The notes beneath the pieces are model-generated. The model was not told the origin of the DNA. It saw only the letters and a program-made list of their open reading frames with translations, and did not search any database. Positions 23,471 to 34,644 of a stretch of DNA of 64,000 nucleotides are shown here, piece by piece; the stretch's first letter is position 1; every line of letters starts with the position of its first letter. The stretch is taken from assembly GCA_022419385.1 (NCBI GenBank), contig JAJUBI010000009.1, positions 620,001-684,000 of the forward strand, given 5' to 3'. Source of the DNA: Paraconiothyrium sp. Pb-2020 (lineage: Eukaryota > Ascomycota > Dothideomycetes > Pleosporales > Didymosphaeriaceae). The translations under genes and the position numbers were made by a program.

Positions 23471-25346
23471 ATGGAGTCACACGGCAATGCAAGAGATGAA
23501 GAGGCAGTAACACCAAAGCCCAACTCAAAGACTGAATTGAATGCCGTACAAGAGGAGAAATACGATGTTCCAGCTGGCTACGAAGATCCACATAAGGCCG
23601 CTCTCGAAGACAACCCCGAACATGCACAGAAACTCACATGGCCCGTTCTACTTTCCGCGCTCTTCCTCGGCACCTCTTTCACCGGCCCCATCATGTTTGG
23701 TTTCATCCTGGTTACGCCCATCCTAGTCCAACTGTCACAGAAGCTCGGCGGCGCCAACATCGACTTCTGGATACCTTCTGGATGGGGCGCTGCTGCGGCT
23801 ATTGGGTTCTCCATTGCTGGCAAGATCTCGGATATCTTCGGTAGACGGATTGTCATCCTTTTCGGCCAATTCTTGACGGTCATTGGCGGCATTGTCTGTT
23901 GTACAAGTAAAACGATGAATCAGTTGATCGCTGGAGAGGTCATTCTGGGAGCGAGCATTGGGACTGTATCCGTTGCGTATGCTGGTGAGTCGATAATTCC
24001 CTACTTGCTCATAGTTGCTAATCCACCTTTTAGGTATCTCTGAGATCTTGCCGAACAAATACAGAGGTATCGGGCTCGCTTGGACGGAATTCAACCTCGC
24101 CTCGTGGGCTGTCCCATCTACGCTCCTTGCTAACGCCATGGTTACCAATGCGAGCTGGAAGATCATGTTTTACCTTTGCATTGGCTATGGGGCGTTCAGC
24201 TTCATCGGGACCCTTTTTGTATACTTTCCGCCCAGCCATCCTCGACCAGATCATAAGACAAAGTGGCAAGAGTTCAAGGAGCTGGACTTCGTTGCTGCAT
24301 TCCTCTTCGCGGCTGGCCTTGTGGTTTTCCTCTACGGACTGAACTCCGGGGGAAACACTTATGCTTGGGGCGATGCTGGAACCGTTGCGCCTCTAGTGCT
24401 CGGCCTTCTCACATTCATCAGCGCGTTCGTTTACGACGCTTTCGTGCCAGCAGATCCACTCTTCCCATGGTACCTCTTCCGGAGCTTCCGTGACTTTTCG
24501 GCACTAATCGTTTTGGTCTTCGTCGCGGGGATGGTATTCTTTGCGGCTTCCGCTTTGAATGCCCAGACAATCCTGTACTTGCACACACCAGATCCGATCA
24601 AGATTGGTCTATACTCTCTTCCCTCTGGGTGAGTCTCCATGAAAAGTTCTAGTATCCGCAAGCTAATGCAAAACAGCTTCGGGCAGCTCATCGGAGGGTG
24701 CCTCGTTCCAGCACTGGTTCACTACATCAAACACGTGCACTATCAGTTGACTTTCGCTGTCTTCATGCAAACGCTCTTCTTTGGCCTCGCGGCACTCATC
24801 ACGCCGACGAACATCAACTGGCTCATGGCGTGCCAGTTCCTTGCTATGTTCCCGTTCGGTTGGATCACGCTCAACTGCTACACTACCGCATCCCTCAATG
24901 TGCCACAGAGAGATCTTGGAGTAGCCATAGGCTTGATCGGCACCTTTAGGTCGGTTGGCGGCTCCATCGGCTCAGTTATCTTCTCGTCAATCTTCGATCA
25001 AACAGCACAAAAGGAAGTGGCGAAGAGGATCGCGGCGACTGCGACCGCTGGTGGAGTAGCGTCGTCGTCCGTACGCGAGCTTATAGGCGCAGTAACGTTA
25101 ACGCTATTAGGTGTTCCAGGTGAGGCCGCCAAACTTTCCGATGTGCCTACTGAGGTGTTTGAATCTTGTGTTCGAGCGGCACGGTATGCGTACGCATATG
25201 CGTTTCGGATTACTTGGCTGGCATCGATTCCGTTTGGAGTTGTTGCGCTTCTGGCTGCTATTGTTGTGCGCGATCCTTCGAAGTACTTCACGAATCATGT
25301 GGAAGTGCACCTCGAAAAGAAAAGGGGCGTTACGCGTAAAGCCTAG
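23471..25346 (+). CDS. MFS efflux transporter, TRI12/siderophore-pump type
   Basis: Three exons (23471-23984, 24034-24628, 24677-25346) give 592 aa, with about 14 membrane segments after a 55-residue polar N-terminus. Motifs include GPIMFGFILVTPILVQLSQK in the first membrane segment, GKISDIFGRRIVILFGQ (the MFS loop 2-3 signature), and the late block FPFGWITLNCYTTASLNVPQ followed by DLGVAIGLIGTFRSVGGSIG, typical of the fungal trichothecene-efflux (TRI12) family. Members export secondary metabolites, toxins or iron chelators at the plasma membrane. The substrate here is unknown; TRI12 is a family name and does not imply trichothecene production. The partner is the divergent P450. All three exons keep the frame, and no damage is seen. 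Confidence 0.93.
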
Positions 25347-25758
25347 GCTTGACTGGTTGCTGCGAATGGGAATGTTATCGAAGTCGAGTTTGATTGAGAA
25401 CCACTCATAAGACTTCCAGCAAACGGCTTTCTTACTTGGTTAAGATGCGCATTCTCGTAACTATCCATGCATCAAGGCGATGAACGCGCGCGGGGGCCGA
25501 CGGAAGCCGCTTTCTGTATCGAGCATGCGAAGTTTCAGATATTCCGCAGTAAAACTCCTGTTCTCAACCATTGTTCAAATCAACCAAGCCTAGAGTCATA
25601 TGTGTCTTACCTTAACGCTGAGTCAGGCGTACTCGATTCACCTATGAGGTCATAAGCTACAGCCCAAGTCGTCGTTCCGCTCAGTGTCCATAGATAAATG
25701 TCAGGTACACGGCAGCGTTTGCACCCAGCTCGACACAGATCGCGACCTCAACCTCGAA
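25347..25758. other. Intergenic region upstream of the zinc-finger gene
   Basis: It is about 410 nt with no supported gene. The frame of the next gene stays open back to about 25684 but without an ATG, so the first ATG (25759) is taken as the start. Confidence 0.4.
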
Positions 25759-28301
25759 ATGTTGTGGACGTGCCCGCATTGTGCCCTCGAGCTCGAACAC
25801 ACTGTCCAAGATCCAATGACTGCCATTCATCACTTTACGGCTTGTGATCAAGTTGCGTCGTCTAGCGCAAGTGTTCACGCGCCGAAGAATTCGAGCACAA
25901 ATTTCGAGCAATCTTCACCCAAGGGCGACGAACCCGAGACTCGTCCAACAGGCGCAGTTCAAGAGGTCGCTTATTCATGCCCTGTGTGCAATAAGGACGT
26001 GATCAGCCTTCCGATGAAGGAACGGGTAGCTCACTTCAACTCTTGCTGGTCTGATGGCGCGGCAGTCGCAGTAAACAATGCCACCACCAGCGCTTCGAAG
26101 ACGGCAGGTTGCATGCTCCCGCCTCCGACTCCGGGTCTCGCAAAATGCATACCAGCACCGGTCGCAAATATCAGCATGCCCGAGTCTTCGTGTTTGACCT
26201 GCGCCCGCGACCTATCCGCGTCTTCTGACTGCGACGCGCTTCACCACCGCGCCTTTTGCTTCTCCCGCCAGGTAGACAAGTCTTGTCCTGTATGTAAAGG
26301 GGAGCTGTCTGACTCTCGCGCATTTCTCCCGAGCTCCCTATTACACATGCAGAGGTGTCAGCGGGGCGGACAGGACGGCTACAGCTTCATCGAGGCCGAC
26401 GATTTTGAAGCCCTATATAAGAGCCTTCTTGGAAGGTTCGAGATCATGGAGCGATTCGCCAAGCGCTTTCATGGAGACTCGCGAAGGAGCCGCGCAGCGT
26501 ATAAGCAGAAGTTCCAGAAGAAGAGGGATCATACCGAGTTTGTGTACGAGTGTGGAGAGTCGGCGCTTAGGAATTCTGTCAACGAGGACGGTGAAGAGCT
26601 CGATAGCTGGCGCACGCCGGGTAACGTGGGCAAGGCCGCTAGGAACTTGTTTCCTGTGGTGAATGAGGACTTCGATCCTTATATCATCATGGAAGGTGTA
26701 AGTTAGTCGCGCAGTATTGCATCAATTTAGTGAGTCGTTTTTCATTGCGTTATTTCACTGATCATTTTCATGTTGATAGTGGGTCCCGAATATTTATCAC
26801 AGACTAACATCGTTTGTAGCCTCAAACGCAGTTGTTTACCGCACCCACTCCGCTCACGAGTAACTTTGGGTCAACATCAACCACAATGAACGATATCGCT
26901 GTGCAATCTTTCGCGTCGGCGCAATACAAACCCGATATACTTCCCACGGACGCCACTCCTCGCGCTATACTCCTCGCAGAGGCATTATCTGGACCATTGT
27001 CGCAAGCCGATACCAAGACACCTGTCATAGACACCATAACGATGCCTGCTTCTAATCTTACGCAGGTACAGAAGTGCATCTTCTGCACTACCGATCCCCA
27101 CAGCACACACAAGCGCTTTGACAAGATCGAGAAAGCGGGCAAGATCAAATGCAACAAGTCGGGCCATGACATCTTCACATGCGGGCGTTGCACTTCCAAC
27201 TATCACCCCGTCGCCGAGACGACGCCTCAGCTCCAAGCTCATGCGCTTCCACGGATCATCCTCACGTCGCCCAATTCCAAGCATTCAAGCGTGCTAGAAT
27301 CGTTCGCGCCGAACAAGACAGCACTGTATCCTCCGGCCAAGAAGCGTGGCCGTGCGAACTGGATGGCGTACAAGTGGATGCCTAAGGTTCGAGAGCTGGT
27401 GGATGAGAAGACAATGCAGTTTACGAAGGCACGTAATCGGTCACTGCGACGAGAGAGTCAGCAGTACGGCGCCGTACAGCATCTGGCCACGTCAGCTCTT
27501 GCCTCTACGCCTATTACGTTCTTTGGGCCCGGCAGTAAACCCACTGCGGAACTCGACTTGGTCGCGCAAGCAATGGCCTCCACTTATGCCTCGCCAATAG
27601 CCACGGCGAGCACCGGACCGTCCACTCCTCCTAAGGGTACCTTATCACCGTCGAACTTGCCCAAATCCAAACACAATTCTACTCGGGACCTCACTGAGTT
27701 TCGCTCGAATAGGTCATACTCTGAGGTCGCGCAACATGGCGAAGGTACGCACAAGCTGCGAGACAACGACCCGGAGCCTCATAAGGCTGAATCTCGCCGA
27801 CTCTATACCGTGAATAACTTCCAAGATGCGGCCTCCCAGGAACTACAGGACTATCTTTCAGAGAAGGCATCGCATATCGTCGGTCAGAAGAGCGATTGTA
27901 CCGACACGTTGCGCGCGGACGACTCGAACGCTCAGAAGACGAAGCCAAAACTGCCCGTTACCTTCTCCTCCTATACTTCCGGCCCCGAACTCATAATCAC
28001 TTTCGGAGCCCGCGCTCGTTCAGACGGAAGCACTCCTTCTGGAAAGACCTCGATCATCCACCTGGCGAATGGATCACCAACCCATCACCCGTTCTTTTCT
28101 CCGTCCGTGTACACCCTCATCTTCACCACGGCTTCCGAGATTTGCGAGGAAGAAGAGCCAGGGTCGCCTACTTCGCCTCCACCTTCACCCACGTGGTCTA
28201 CGGCATCCACAGACTCGAGCTGCGTAAGCGAGATCGAGACGCATGCTGGATGGGAGACCCTCGCTAAGGAGTATGACGATGCGGTTGGGGGACTTTGTTG
28301 A
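25759..28301 (+). CDS. Protein with four C2HC (UBZ4/Rad18-like) zinc fingers
   Basis: Two exons (25759-26697 and 26820-28301) give 806 aa. Four similar C-x2-C ... H-x3/4-C fingers lie in the first 220 residues. They start CPHCALELEH (ending HHFTAC), CPVCNKDVIS (ending HFNSC), CLTCARDLSA (ending HHRAFC) and CPVCKGELSD (ending HMQRC). Fingers of this spacing are known as UBZ4/Rad18 type and bind ubiquitin or DNA in repair proteins. The region after the fingers is basic and helical (SRRSRAAYKQKFQKKRDH). A further cysteine pair cluster (CIFC ... CGRC) follows the intron. The second half is mostly disordered, with a short basic block (KKRGRANWMAYKWM) and an acidic Ser/Pro-rich end. I recognise no orthologue; a nuclear, ubiquitin- or DNA-linked role is an inference. 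Confidence 0.7.
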
Positions 28302-29257
28302 GGTTGAAAACAATCGCGGAGGCGAGGTGTCTGGTATATGTGTGTGCAGGAATGATTGAGCGGGTCTGTTGTTTGCTTATCGCTCACAGAATGATTTTGG
28401 TATACGGGGAACACACCCCAACGTCCGGACTGTATTCAAGAATTTTTCATCAAGGGTATATGGTTATGACAGTGCGTGTGCACGAAGACTTGTGAAACTC
28501 ATTTGGCGAGATCGACTTTTCACGCTTTAGTCATGTTAGCATGGTCATGGAGTAGATTGGGTAGATCAATGGTTTTCCTTGTTCCAGAAGACATACTGGA
28601 CGTCTTGCATTCGTAAGAGCACTGTACCAAGGGTTCACTCTTGAATCTCTCATCAGGTGGCTGTGACATAAAGGTGACTTCTTACGCACTCCTAAGATCC
28701 CTATCAGGTGGGGTGTATTTAATCACGGGCCTGCGCGTCGTCAAACGGCTGAACTAAGCGTGATCAAGTGATTGAAGGGCTGGGCTATACTCAATAGATC
28801 AAATTATCCAGCCTTCCTCAATCACTAGTCTCAATAGCCCAGGTCAATACGTAGCGCAACGTCACGACAAGGTAATAGCTGCATCAACTACGCGACCGCA
28901 GTGTACGTGTCCAATATGGTCGTTTGCTATTTGACACAATGAAAGTGAGATTGGTAGGCATCGCAGCTGCATCTTGTATAATGCTCTTTTACACTACTAA
29001 TATTAGATTGCACAAATTCAATCGATGTCGTTGTACATTGCTATAATGCTTGGAGATGGCGATTTCAAATTGCTGGTTAAATTTTCAGTGAGGCCCCAAT
29101 GCAGAATCTGTTTGCACTGTGCCTTCACAGCTGGGTCTGCCTTCACTTGAGGCTGTCACGCTGCCTAGTGACCCAAGTGTGTATTGTGTCTGGCAAACAA
29201 TAGCAATGTGAATAGAGACACCGCGGAGCAGGCAGCAGAGGCTTGCCGTAACCTTGA
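28302..29257. other. Intergenic region with a stem-loop-forming inverted repeat
   Basis: There is no supported coding region in about 950 nt. An imperfect inverted repeat (arms near 28768-28786 and 28806-28826, starting GTGATTGA and ending TCAATCAC) could form a hairpin. The rest is AT-richer than the flanking genes. Confidence 0.4.
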
Positions 29258-29265
29258 TATATAAG
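29258..29265 (+). promoter_or_regulatory. TATA box of the small CxxC-protein gene
   Basis: TATATAAG lies upstream of a leader with its own intron (GT at 29330, CTAAT branch-like site, AG at 29382) and the ATG at 29421. The spacing fits a core promoter with a transcription start near 29290. Confidence 0.55.
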
Positions 29266-29420
29266 ACCGCTTGTGTAACCTTCTGCCCTCCATATCAACC
29301 TCCACAACACCTGACTGCCACTCTTCGACGTAAGTACTGCTCCTCTCACAATGATACATAACTAATGCATTGAGTACTGTAGATCCAGATATCAACGTAT
29401 CCCACTACCATCAATACAAG

Positions 29421-29669
29421 ATGTCCAGCTCGTCCAACACCGCTCCGACGGAGCCTCCGGCCGCTGCATCAGAGAAGAGCAATTGCGTTTGGGTGGTGAC
29501 CAAGTGCCATGAATGTGGTGAAGAACTGCTCAAGGAGATCAAGCACGGAGATGGCTGTCCGGAAGATAGCAATACAGATGGCGATTGCGATCCGGACGAC
29601 GTTGAACATGATGTTATCAAGACATGTAAAGATTGCTCTCGGTCCCTGGACAAGGACGGCCGCAAGTAA
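29421..29669 (+). CDS. Small acidic protein with two CxxC motifs (82 aa)
   Basis: A single coding exon follows a leader that contains a textbook 53-nt intron (29330-29382). The protein begins MSSSSNTAPTEPP and has CHEC and CKDC about 42 residues apart. The segment between them is strongly acidic (Asp/Glu-rich, with two more Cys). The two CxxC pairs could bind one zinc ion, as in a small zinc ribbon. There is no signal peptide or membrane segment, so it is probably intracellular. A TATA box and an in-place leader intron support a real, transcribed gene. I do not recognise a family. It sits next to the 3' end of the NACHT-TPR gene, convergently. Confidence 0.6.
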   Translation: MSSSSNTAPTEPPAAASEKSNCVWVVTKCHECGEELLKEIKHGDGCPEDSNTDGDCDPDDVEHDVIKTCKDCSRSLDKDGRK

Positions 29670-29890
29670 GAAGCAGCTACAAGTCTTCATTTGATGGAGG
29701 AGCCGGCAACGATGATATATCAAGCAGTATCTGGACAGCGAATTCACATGGCGTGTGTTCAGGATGAATCTAGTCCCTGAGTATTTCAACTACTTAAGCA
29801 ATGATCATAGGGTCACTACATATCTATTTGGAAAACCTTACTCATATACACGCAAGTGCAAAAATCGTGTGAAACCTGACTCGGGTAATC

Positions 29891-32800
29891 TCACCCTAAG
29901 ACTTCACACCACTCTCTATGAATATGTTCTACAAGACCATGAATAGAGACAGTCTCACCTTTAAAGCTAAAGCAACATGGCACATCCCTCGTAGAGGTCC
30001 TTGGTATGCTCAAGAAGGAATGACCTGACATACAGAAATTTTTGCTTACCGGTTCAAAGACACAATTCCCACATGACCCCTCTAGACATAATTCGCAGAT
30101 TGCAGCATCTTCTTCACAGCCCAATCTGCGGTGACATGATTTGCAGACCCACTTTCCCCTTGAGTGAACCACCCGTAGTGTGGAAATTGCTTCATCGTAA
30201 AGACCCATGGCAATCAAAGCGCGACCGAGACCGATGAGTCCAATGACATCCGTTGATGAACGTGGATGCAGGGCTAGATCGCAAGTCTCGACGAGCCACC
30301 CTCGCATAATTATACCTGCCTCAGCCACATTGCCGCGGCGTCGTTGAATTAACGCCATGTATACGGCACTACGCTCCCCATAAATACATTTCGACCTTGG
30401 CTCCCGCGGTTCCAATCCACTTCGACACAATTTAGCGAGCCGATTTATGTACTTCGTGGCCTCAGCTGAATTTAAGCCTGCAGCAACCGCTTTTCGGACG
30501 CATATACGACAAAAGTGTTGGCCAAGTCGACTTTTGCACTTTTCGAGCTGTTGAATTCGGCTCTCTTCGTCTAGACAAGCGACTTCCACAAGTTCCTCAA
30601 TGAGCAGTTCGGCACGAGTCAGGTCCTTCGTAAACTTGAGGTGTAGATCCACGATAGACATCTTGAGATAGACCACAGTCCCATGATCTTTCGAATGCAA
30701 GATTGCTGTGTTGTACACATTCTCCAGCCACTCCAAACAACCTTCTGCCACGGCTGCTCTTGCAAGGGCCTGTAGGACTCCATTATGGCTCTCGTCAGGA
30801 AATGGGTTGTCCAAGAGACAGGTAGTAAGTCTACTATGGTCCTCAACATCATCTTTCGCTTGTTCCATCAACTTTGAAAACCATATGATGTCTTTCCAAC
30901 GATTTTCCTTAGGTGATGCACACAACAAACGAAGGTAGATACGAACACCATACTGCACGATTGCTTGCAACTCGGCGGCTAGACGCCAGTACCTCAAAGC
31001 AGCGGCTTCGTCCTTTAGTTTCCCATAGCAGTACGCAATAAGGCTATAAGAGTAGCCTAAGTCCTGGTTGAGTGCGTCAATGTCTCCGTTGCTGCATTTG
31101 ATCTGTCGGACAAGGTAGGTAGCATTCGTCGACTCTAGCTCAATCGCCTTTGTAAAGTAACCTTGCTTACGGTAGATGGTCGCAAGGCCGGATCTTGCAG
31201 GCACGTACGCCTCGTCCAGTTGGAGGGCTCTCTCGAAATAAGGGACCGAATCCGCCACGTAATTGAGGTTGCGTAGGCACACTGCCAGTTTTCGATTCCA
31301 GACCGCATTTTCTTCGAGTCCCGCCCATTTGACGGCCTTGAGTAGCGTTTCTAGCGGTGGAGGATCTGGTAGAGTGTCCAGAGTATCATCATCTTCGATT
31401 AGTGCACGAATCTGTGCGACCGCGGTAATTGCAGGCTGAGCAAGCCAATCGTCCCCAGATGCATCTTTGTGCAGGCCCTGTTCTGCATAGACCTTTGCTG
31501 CCGCCAGAAAGACTAGCTCCGCCTTTTTAATGCTACAATTCTGTACCCAGTCCAGTAGCACGGCGTCAACATCAGAATTGTCATACCACTTTTGCATGCA
31601 CGTCCACAATACGGAGACTGCCTTTTCCGTGTAGAACCTCCAAGGAGTACCTTCGCACCACCCTCGTAATGCGCCGGGATTGTTCAGGAACGAGTAAAGC
31701 ATCCTCAAAAGCTCTAGTTGGTCGGTAGCATCGAAAGGTTGCGATATGGAGCGTTCAAGATGATCATACCAGTGATCTTGAGAATAGGTCTTCAACGTCT
31801 TTGCCGACTTCTTCTTGTCTCCTTCGCCAGGGGCAAGGAATACCTCAAAACATATCTTTAGTATGTAAGGGTGCGCCTCCGCATACACAACACCGATTTT
31901 AGGATACGTTTTTCTCGCAGCGAACTTGCCCTCGCCTTTTTGGAAGTACTCCATAATAGAAGCATGAGTAAATCCTACGCTAGTCGTTTCATACTTAGAA
32001 TCATAGGCACTCTCTTCCTTCGATCGTCTCATGCGCGACTGTAGCATACCAGTGGAAAGTCCATCGTCTCGAGTCAGGGTAATAAACGAGCCGAACTTCT
32101 CTCGCAATTTAGCCTCCAACGAGAGCACAGCGCCACCAAATGGTGAAGATCTCCTCAAGACCGCGTCTAGCTCCGCTAGAGTCAAAGGACGAGCGGCGAA
32201 GGATACCCAAGCTAGGATCGTATTAAACTCTTCAGCCTCTCTGCCTTTGAGCGTGGAGCTGTATACCTTCAGCACCTCTCTGATCATGCCTTCAATATCA
32301 GTGGGAGCTCTGTTCAAGCAATCCAGGATCTCCTGCTCGGTTGATTGTACTTCGAGGACATTCAGCATCAGCCCAACCCACAGGAACATGCCTTGGGCTT
32401 TGGCTTCAAGTGCATCGCGGATAGTCTTGTCGAGGTGTGTGGATGCCCCGCCTAGCTGCAAGCGAGCGACCCCTCTTTCTATGTATCGGCGGAGGTCTTC
32501 TCTGTTCTTGTGAGCTTCAACGCTGATAGTAACCATCCTTGTTTGTTGGCCGTAGGCTGCGATGCGTATGGAGTTCGACAGATGAGGTCGGCCAAGTAGC
32601 AGTATGCGGATGTTGGGTCTATATGGGCCTTCACGCTCCAGAGTTTTGCCTGTCAGTCATTGTACGACACAAGGTTTCATGTTCCGAGGTTAGTCAGGCT
32701 TACCTATGATATCGGGTAGCAATTTCAGGAACGCGGCACGTCCACGGTCGCCCCCTTCTTCGGCCTCGTCAATACCGTCAAATACTAGATAGAGAGTACG

Positions 32801-34084
32801 TCCCTTTTTAGAGAAGTAGCTGGTAATCAGTTTCCTCCATGCGCTGGGAACAGTTTCTATATCTGCCCATGAGCGGCACTGCGATGTCACATGGTCTGTA
32901 TAGTCAGCGTTGAAGCGAGTAATTTGCCACGCAACATCGCGCAGAGCTTGGTGGAATCCGCCGATCATGCAACCGACTTCGCTTTTGTTGAAAAAGAAGA
33001 ATCCGGCTGCGGTGCTACGCCAGCCATCAGCTGCGCCTGCAGATCTCGCTTGCAGCATTGTTATCGCAGAGCTTGCCAGGTAGGTTTTTCCACTGCCCGG
33101 GCTACCGCAGATCCAGAGGAGCGGTTCACTCCCATGCAGCCAAGACTGAAATGCGGGCTCTTCCAGGAGCCAGGCTCCAGTATCTGGCACTCTCTGTCTC
33201 GAGATCTCTTCCATTCGATCGGTGTTCGTTTGCGTTGGCTTCAGTATGTCATAAAGATCATCTTCCCGCTTGGTGCTATGCTGCTGAAGCAGGATATTCA
33301 TTATCTCGCGGCTTGAATCCTTGATGTCGAGAACATCGAGACCAATATGCTTTGTATGGTTCCCAATCCTCTCCATGTGAACATTTGTACTAGTGCTTTG
33401 CGCTTCGATGCGACCGACGGAGCTATTGATCTGTTCAACGACCAAGGAAGTTCCATCTCGAACAAGCTGATCAAGTCGCTTGCGCAGCTGTGCCATCTGT
33501 TCGTCATGCCCTTTCAATATCTTGAGCATGTATTCTTTCCACCTCTTCCTTTCAATGGCTTTGGTGAAGATCGCGATCATCTCTAGGACAGTAGCGAGAA
33601 CGTTGGCGTAGTTTTCCTCTAGTTGCGGAGTAATGCGATCGATGTCGTGTAGCTCGAACCGATCCATGACGCCCTAGGTGGGTTTTAGTAGCAGCCGAGA
33701 CACATGGAGATGGCTTACCCCCATTATCTCGAACAGCTCCACAATTCGATCATAGTGTGTTGAAACGTCTTGCGCCGACTTGATGAGAATAGCTACAGCG
33801 CCAAAACAGGCACCGACGGGGGGAGAGCTCGCTGATACTGGAGTAACTACACAGTTGCCAAGCCTCTCGATAGGCATGAAGACAGTGTTCAGGCGGGCAT
33901 AGATAATCTTATCCTTGTTCCTGAAAGCCTCAAACATGCCATTCTGGTCTTCGATATGCTTGCGTAAGTCGGCGACGGTTTTCAGGCGAATAGCTAGTGA
34001 TTGATCCAAAGGCTTTCCTGCGCGTTTTTCGTACCGCTGTCTTCCCGTCTCCAAGATGATTTCGAACTTTGAGGGCGTCGTCAT
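29891..34084 (-). CDS. Goodbye-NACHT-TPR STAND (NLR-like) protein
   Basis: Three exons (34084-33719, 33673-32704, 32649-29891) give 1364 aa. The first 125 or so residues match the fungal Goodbye domain (KTVADLRKHIEDQNGMFEAF; GACFGAVAILIKSAQDVSTH). A helical linker follows. Then comes a NACHT NTPase with P-loop CGSPGSGKTYLASSA (Lys318), Walker B LYLVFDGIDEAEEG and downstream ILLLGRPHLS. A helical region leads to TPR-like repeats, for example AVCLRNLNYVADSVPYFERA and GLATIYRKQGYFTKAIELE. The last 90 residues form a Cys-rich module (CKSCHRRLGCEEDAAICELC, then CGNC and SGHSFLSIP), a zinc-binding ending seen on this family. Such proteins are fungal NLR-like sensors in non-self recognition, acting as oligomerising NTPases. 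All exons are in frame, so the gene looks functional. Confidence 0.9.
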
Positions 34085-34644
34085 CGTTATTTTCTTTTCG
34101 TAAGGTGCTGGTCAAGTCTGTGAAGCTGAAGGCATCGGGTGGGAAACTTGCCAAGTATCAGATGAGTAGGTAGTGCATCGTTGCGCCTGTTTGGTGCTCC
34201 CCTTGTATCCTATAGGCAGTTGCTAATCTTGTCACAGCCTAGTGTACTCGACCTGTTGTGGTCCTTTGCAACACGCTGCGTGCACTGGTTTCTCCTCATC
34301 TTGTGATCAAGGCAACGAACAGAAAGTCCATCAAATCCAATTTCAGAGTCGAAGCTTACCCAGTGGACAAACAAAAACAATGTCACAGTCACTGTTGGAG
34401 ATTTTATACACTCCAAAAAGGTCAACACAAGATACCTTTGAATGACCCGTGGACGCTGTATCAGGAAAGAAACCTTAACCTACCGAGATATATCTATCGA
34501 TCAGTGCGAACAGGAGCATCCCAGTTGCACAGGCCAAAGATAGGCGAGACCAGTGCAAAGGCCGAAGCGGACACAGGACACAATCTCCCCCAAAGAAAAG
34601 GTCGATGCCAATTCACACCGCATATTGGAAAGCTAAGCCCAGAC
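34085..34644. other. Intergenic region
   Basis: A 560 nt stretch lies between the NACHT gene start and the 3' end of the Pro-rich gene. A 204-codon plus-strand frame overlaps into the neighbouring gene and reads as its antisense shadow. I see nothing else. Confidence 0.45.

Noticed and set aside
23471..25346. Reading the TRI12-like pump as evidence of trichothecene production
   Set aside because: The family is broad and no terpene synthase or other TRI gene is present in the window.
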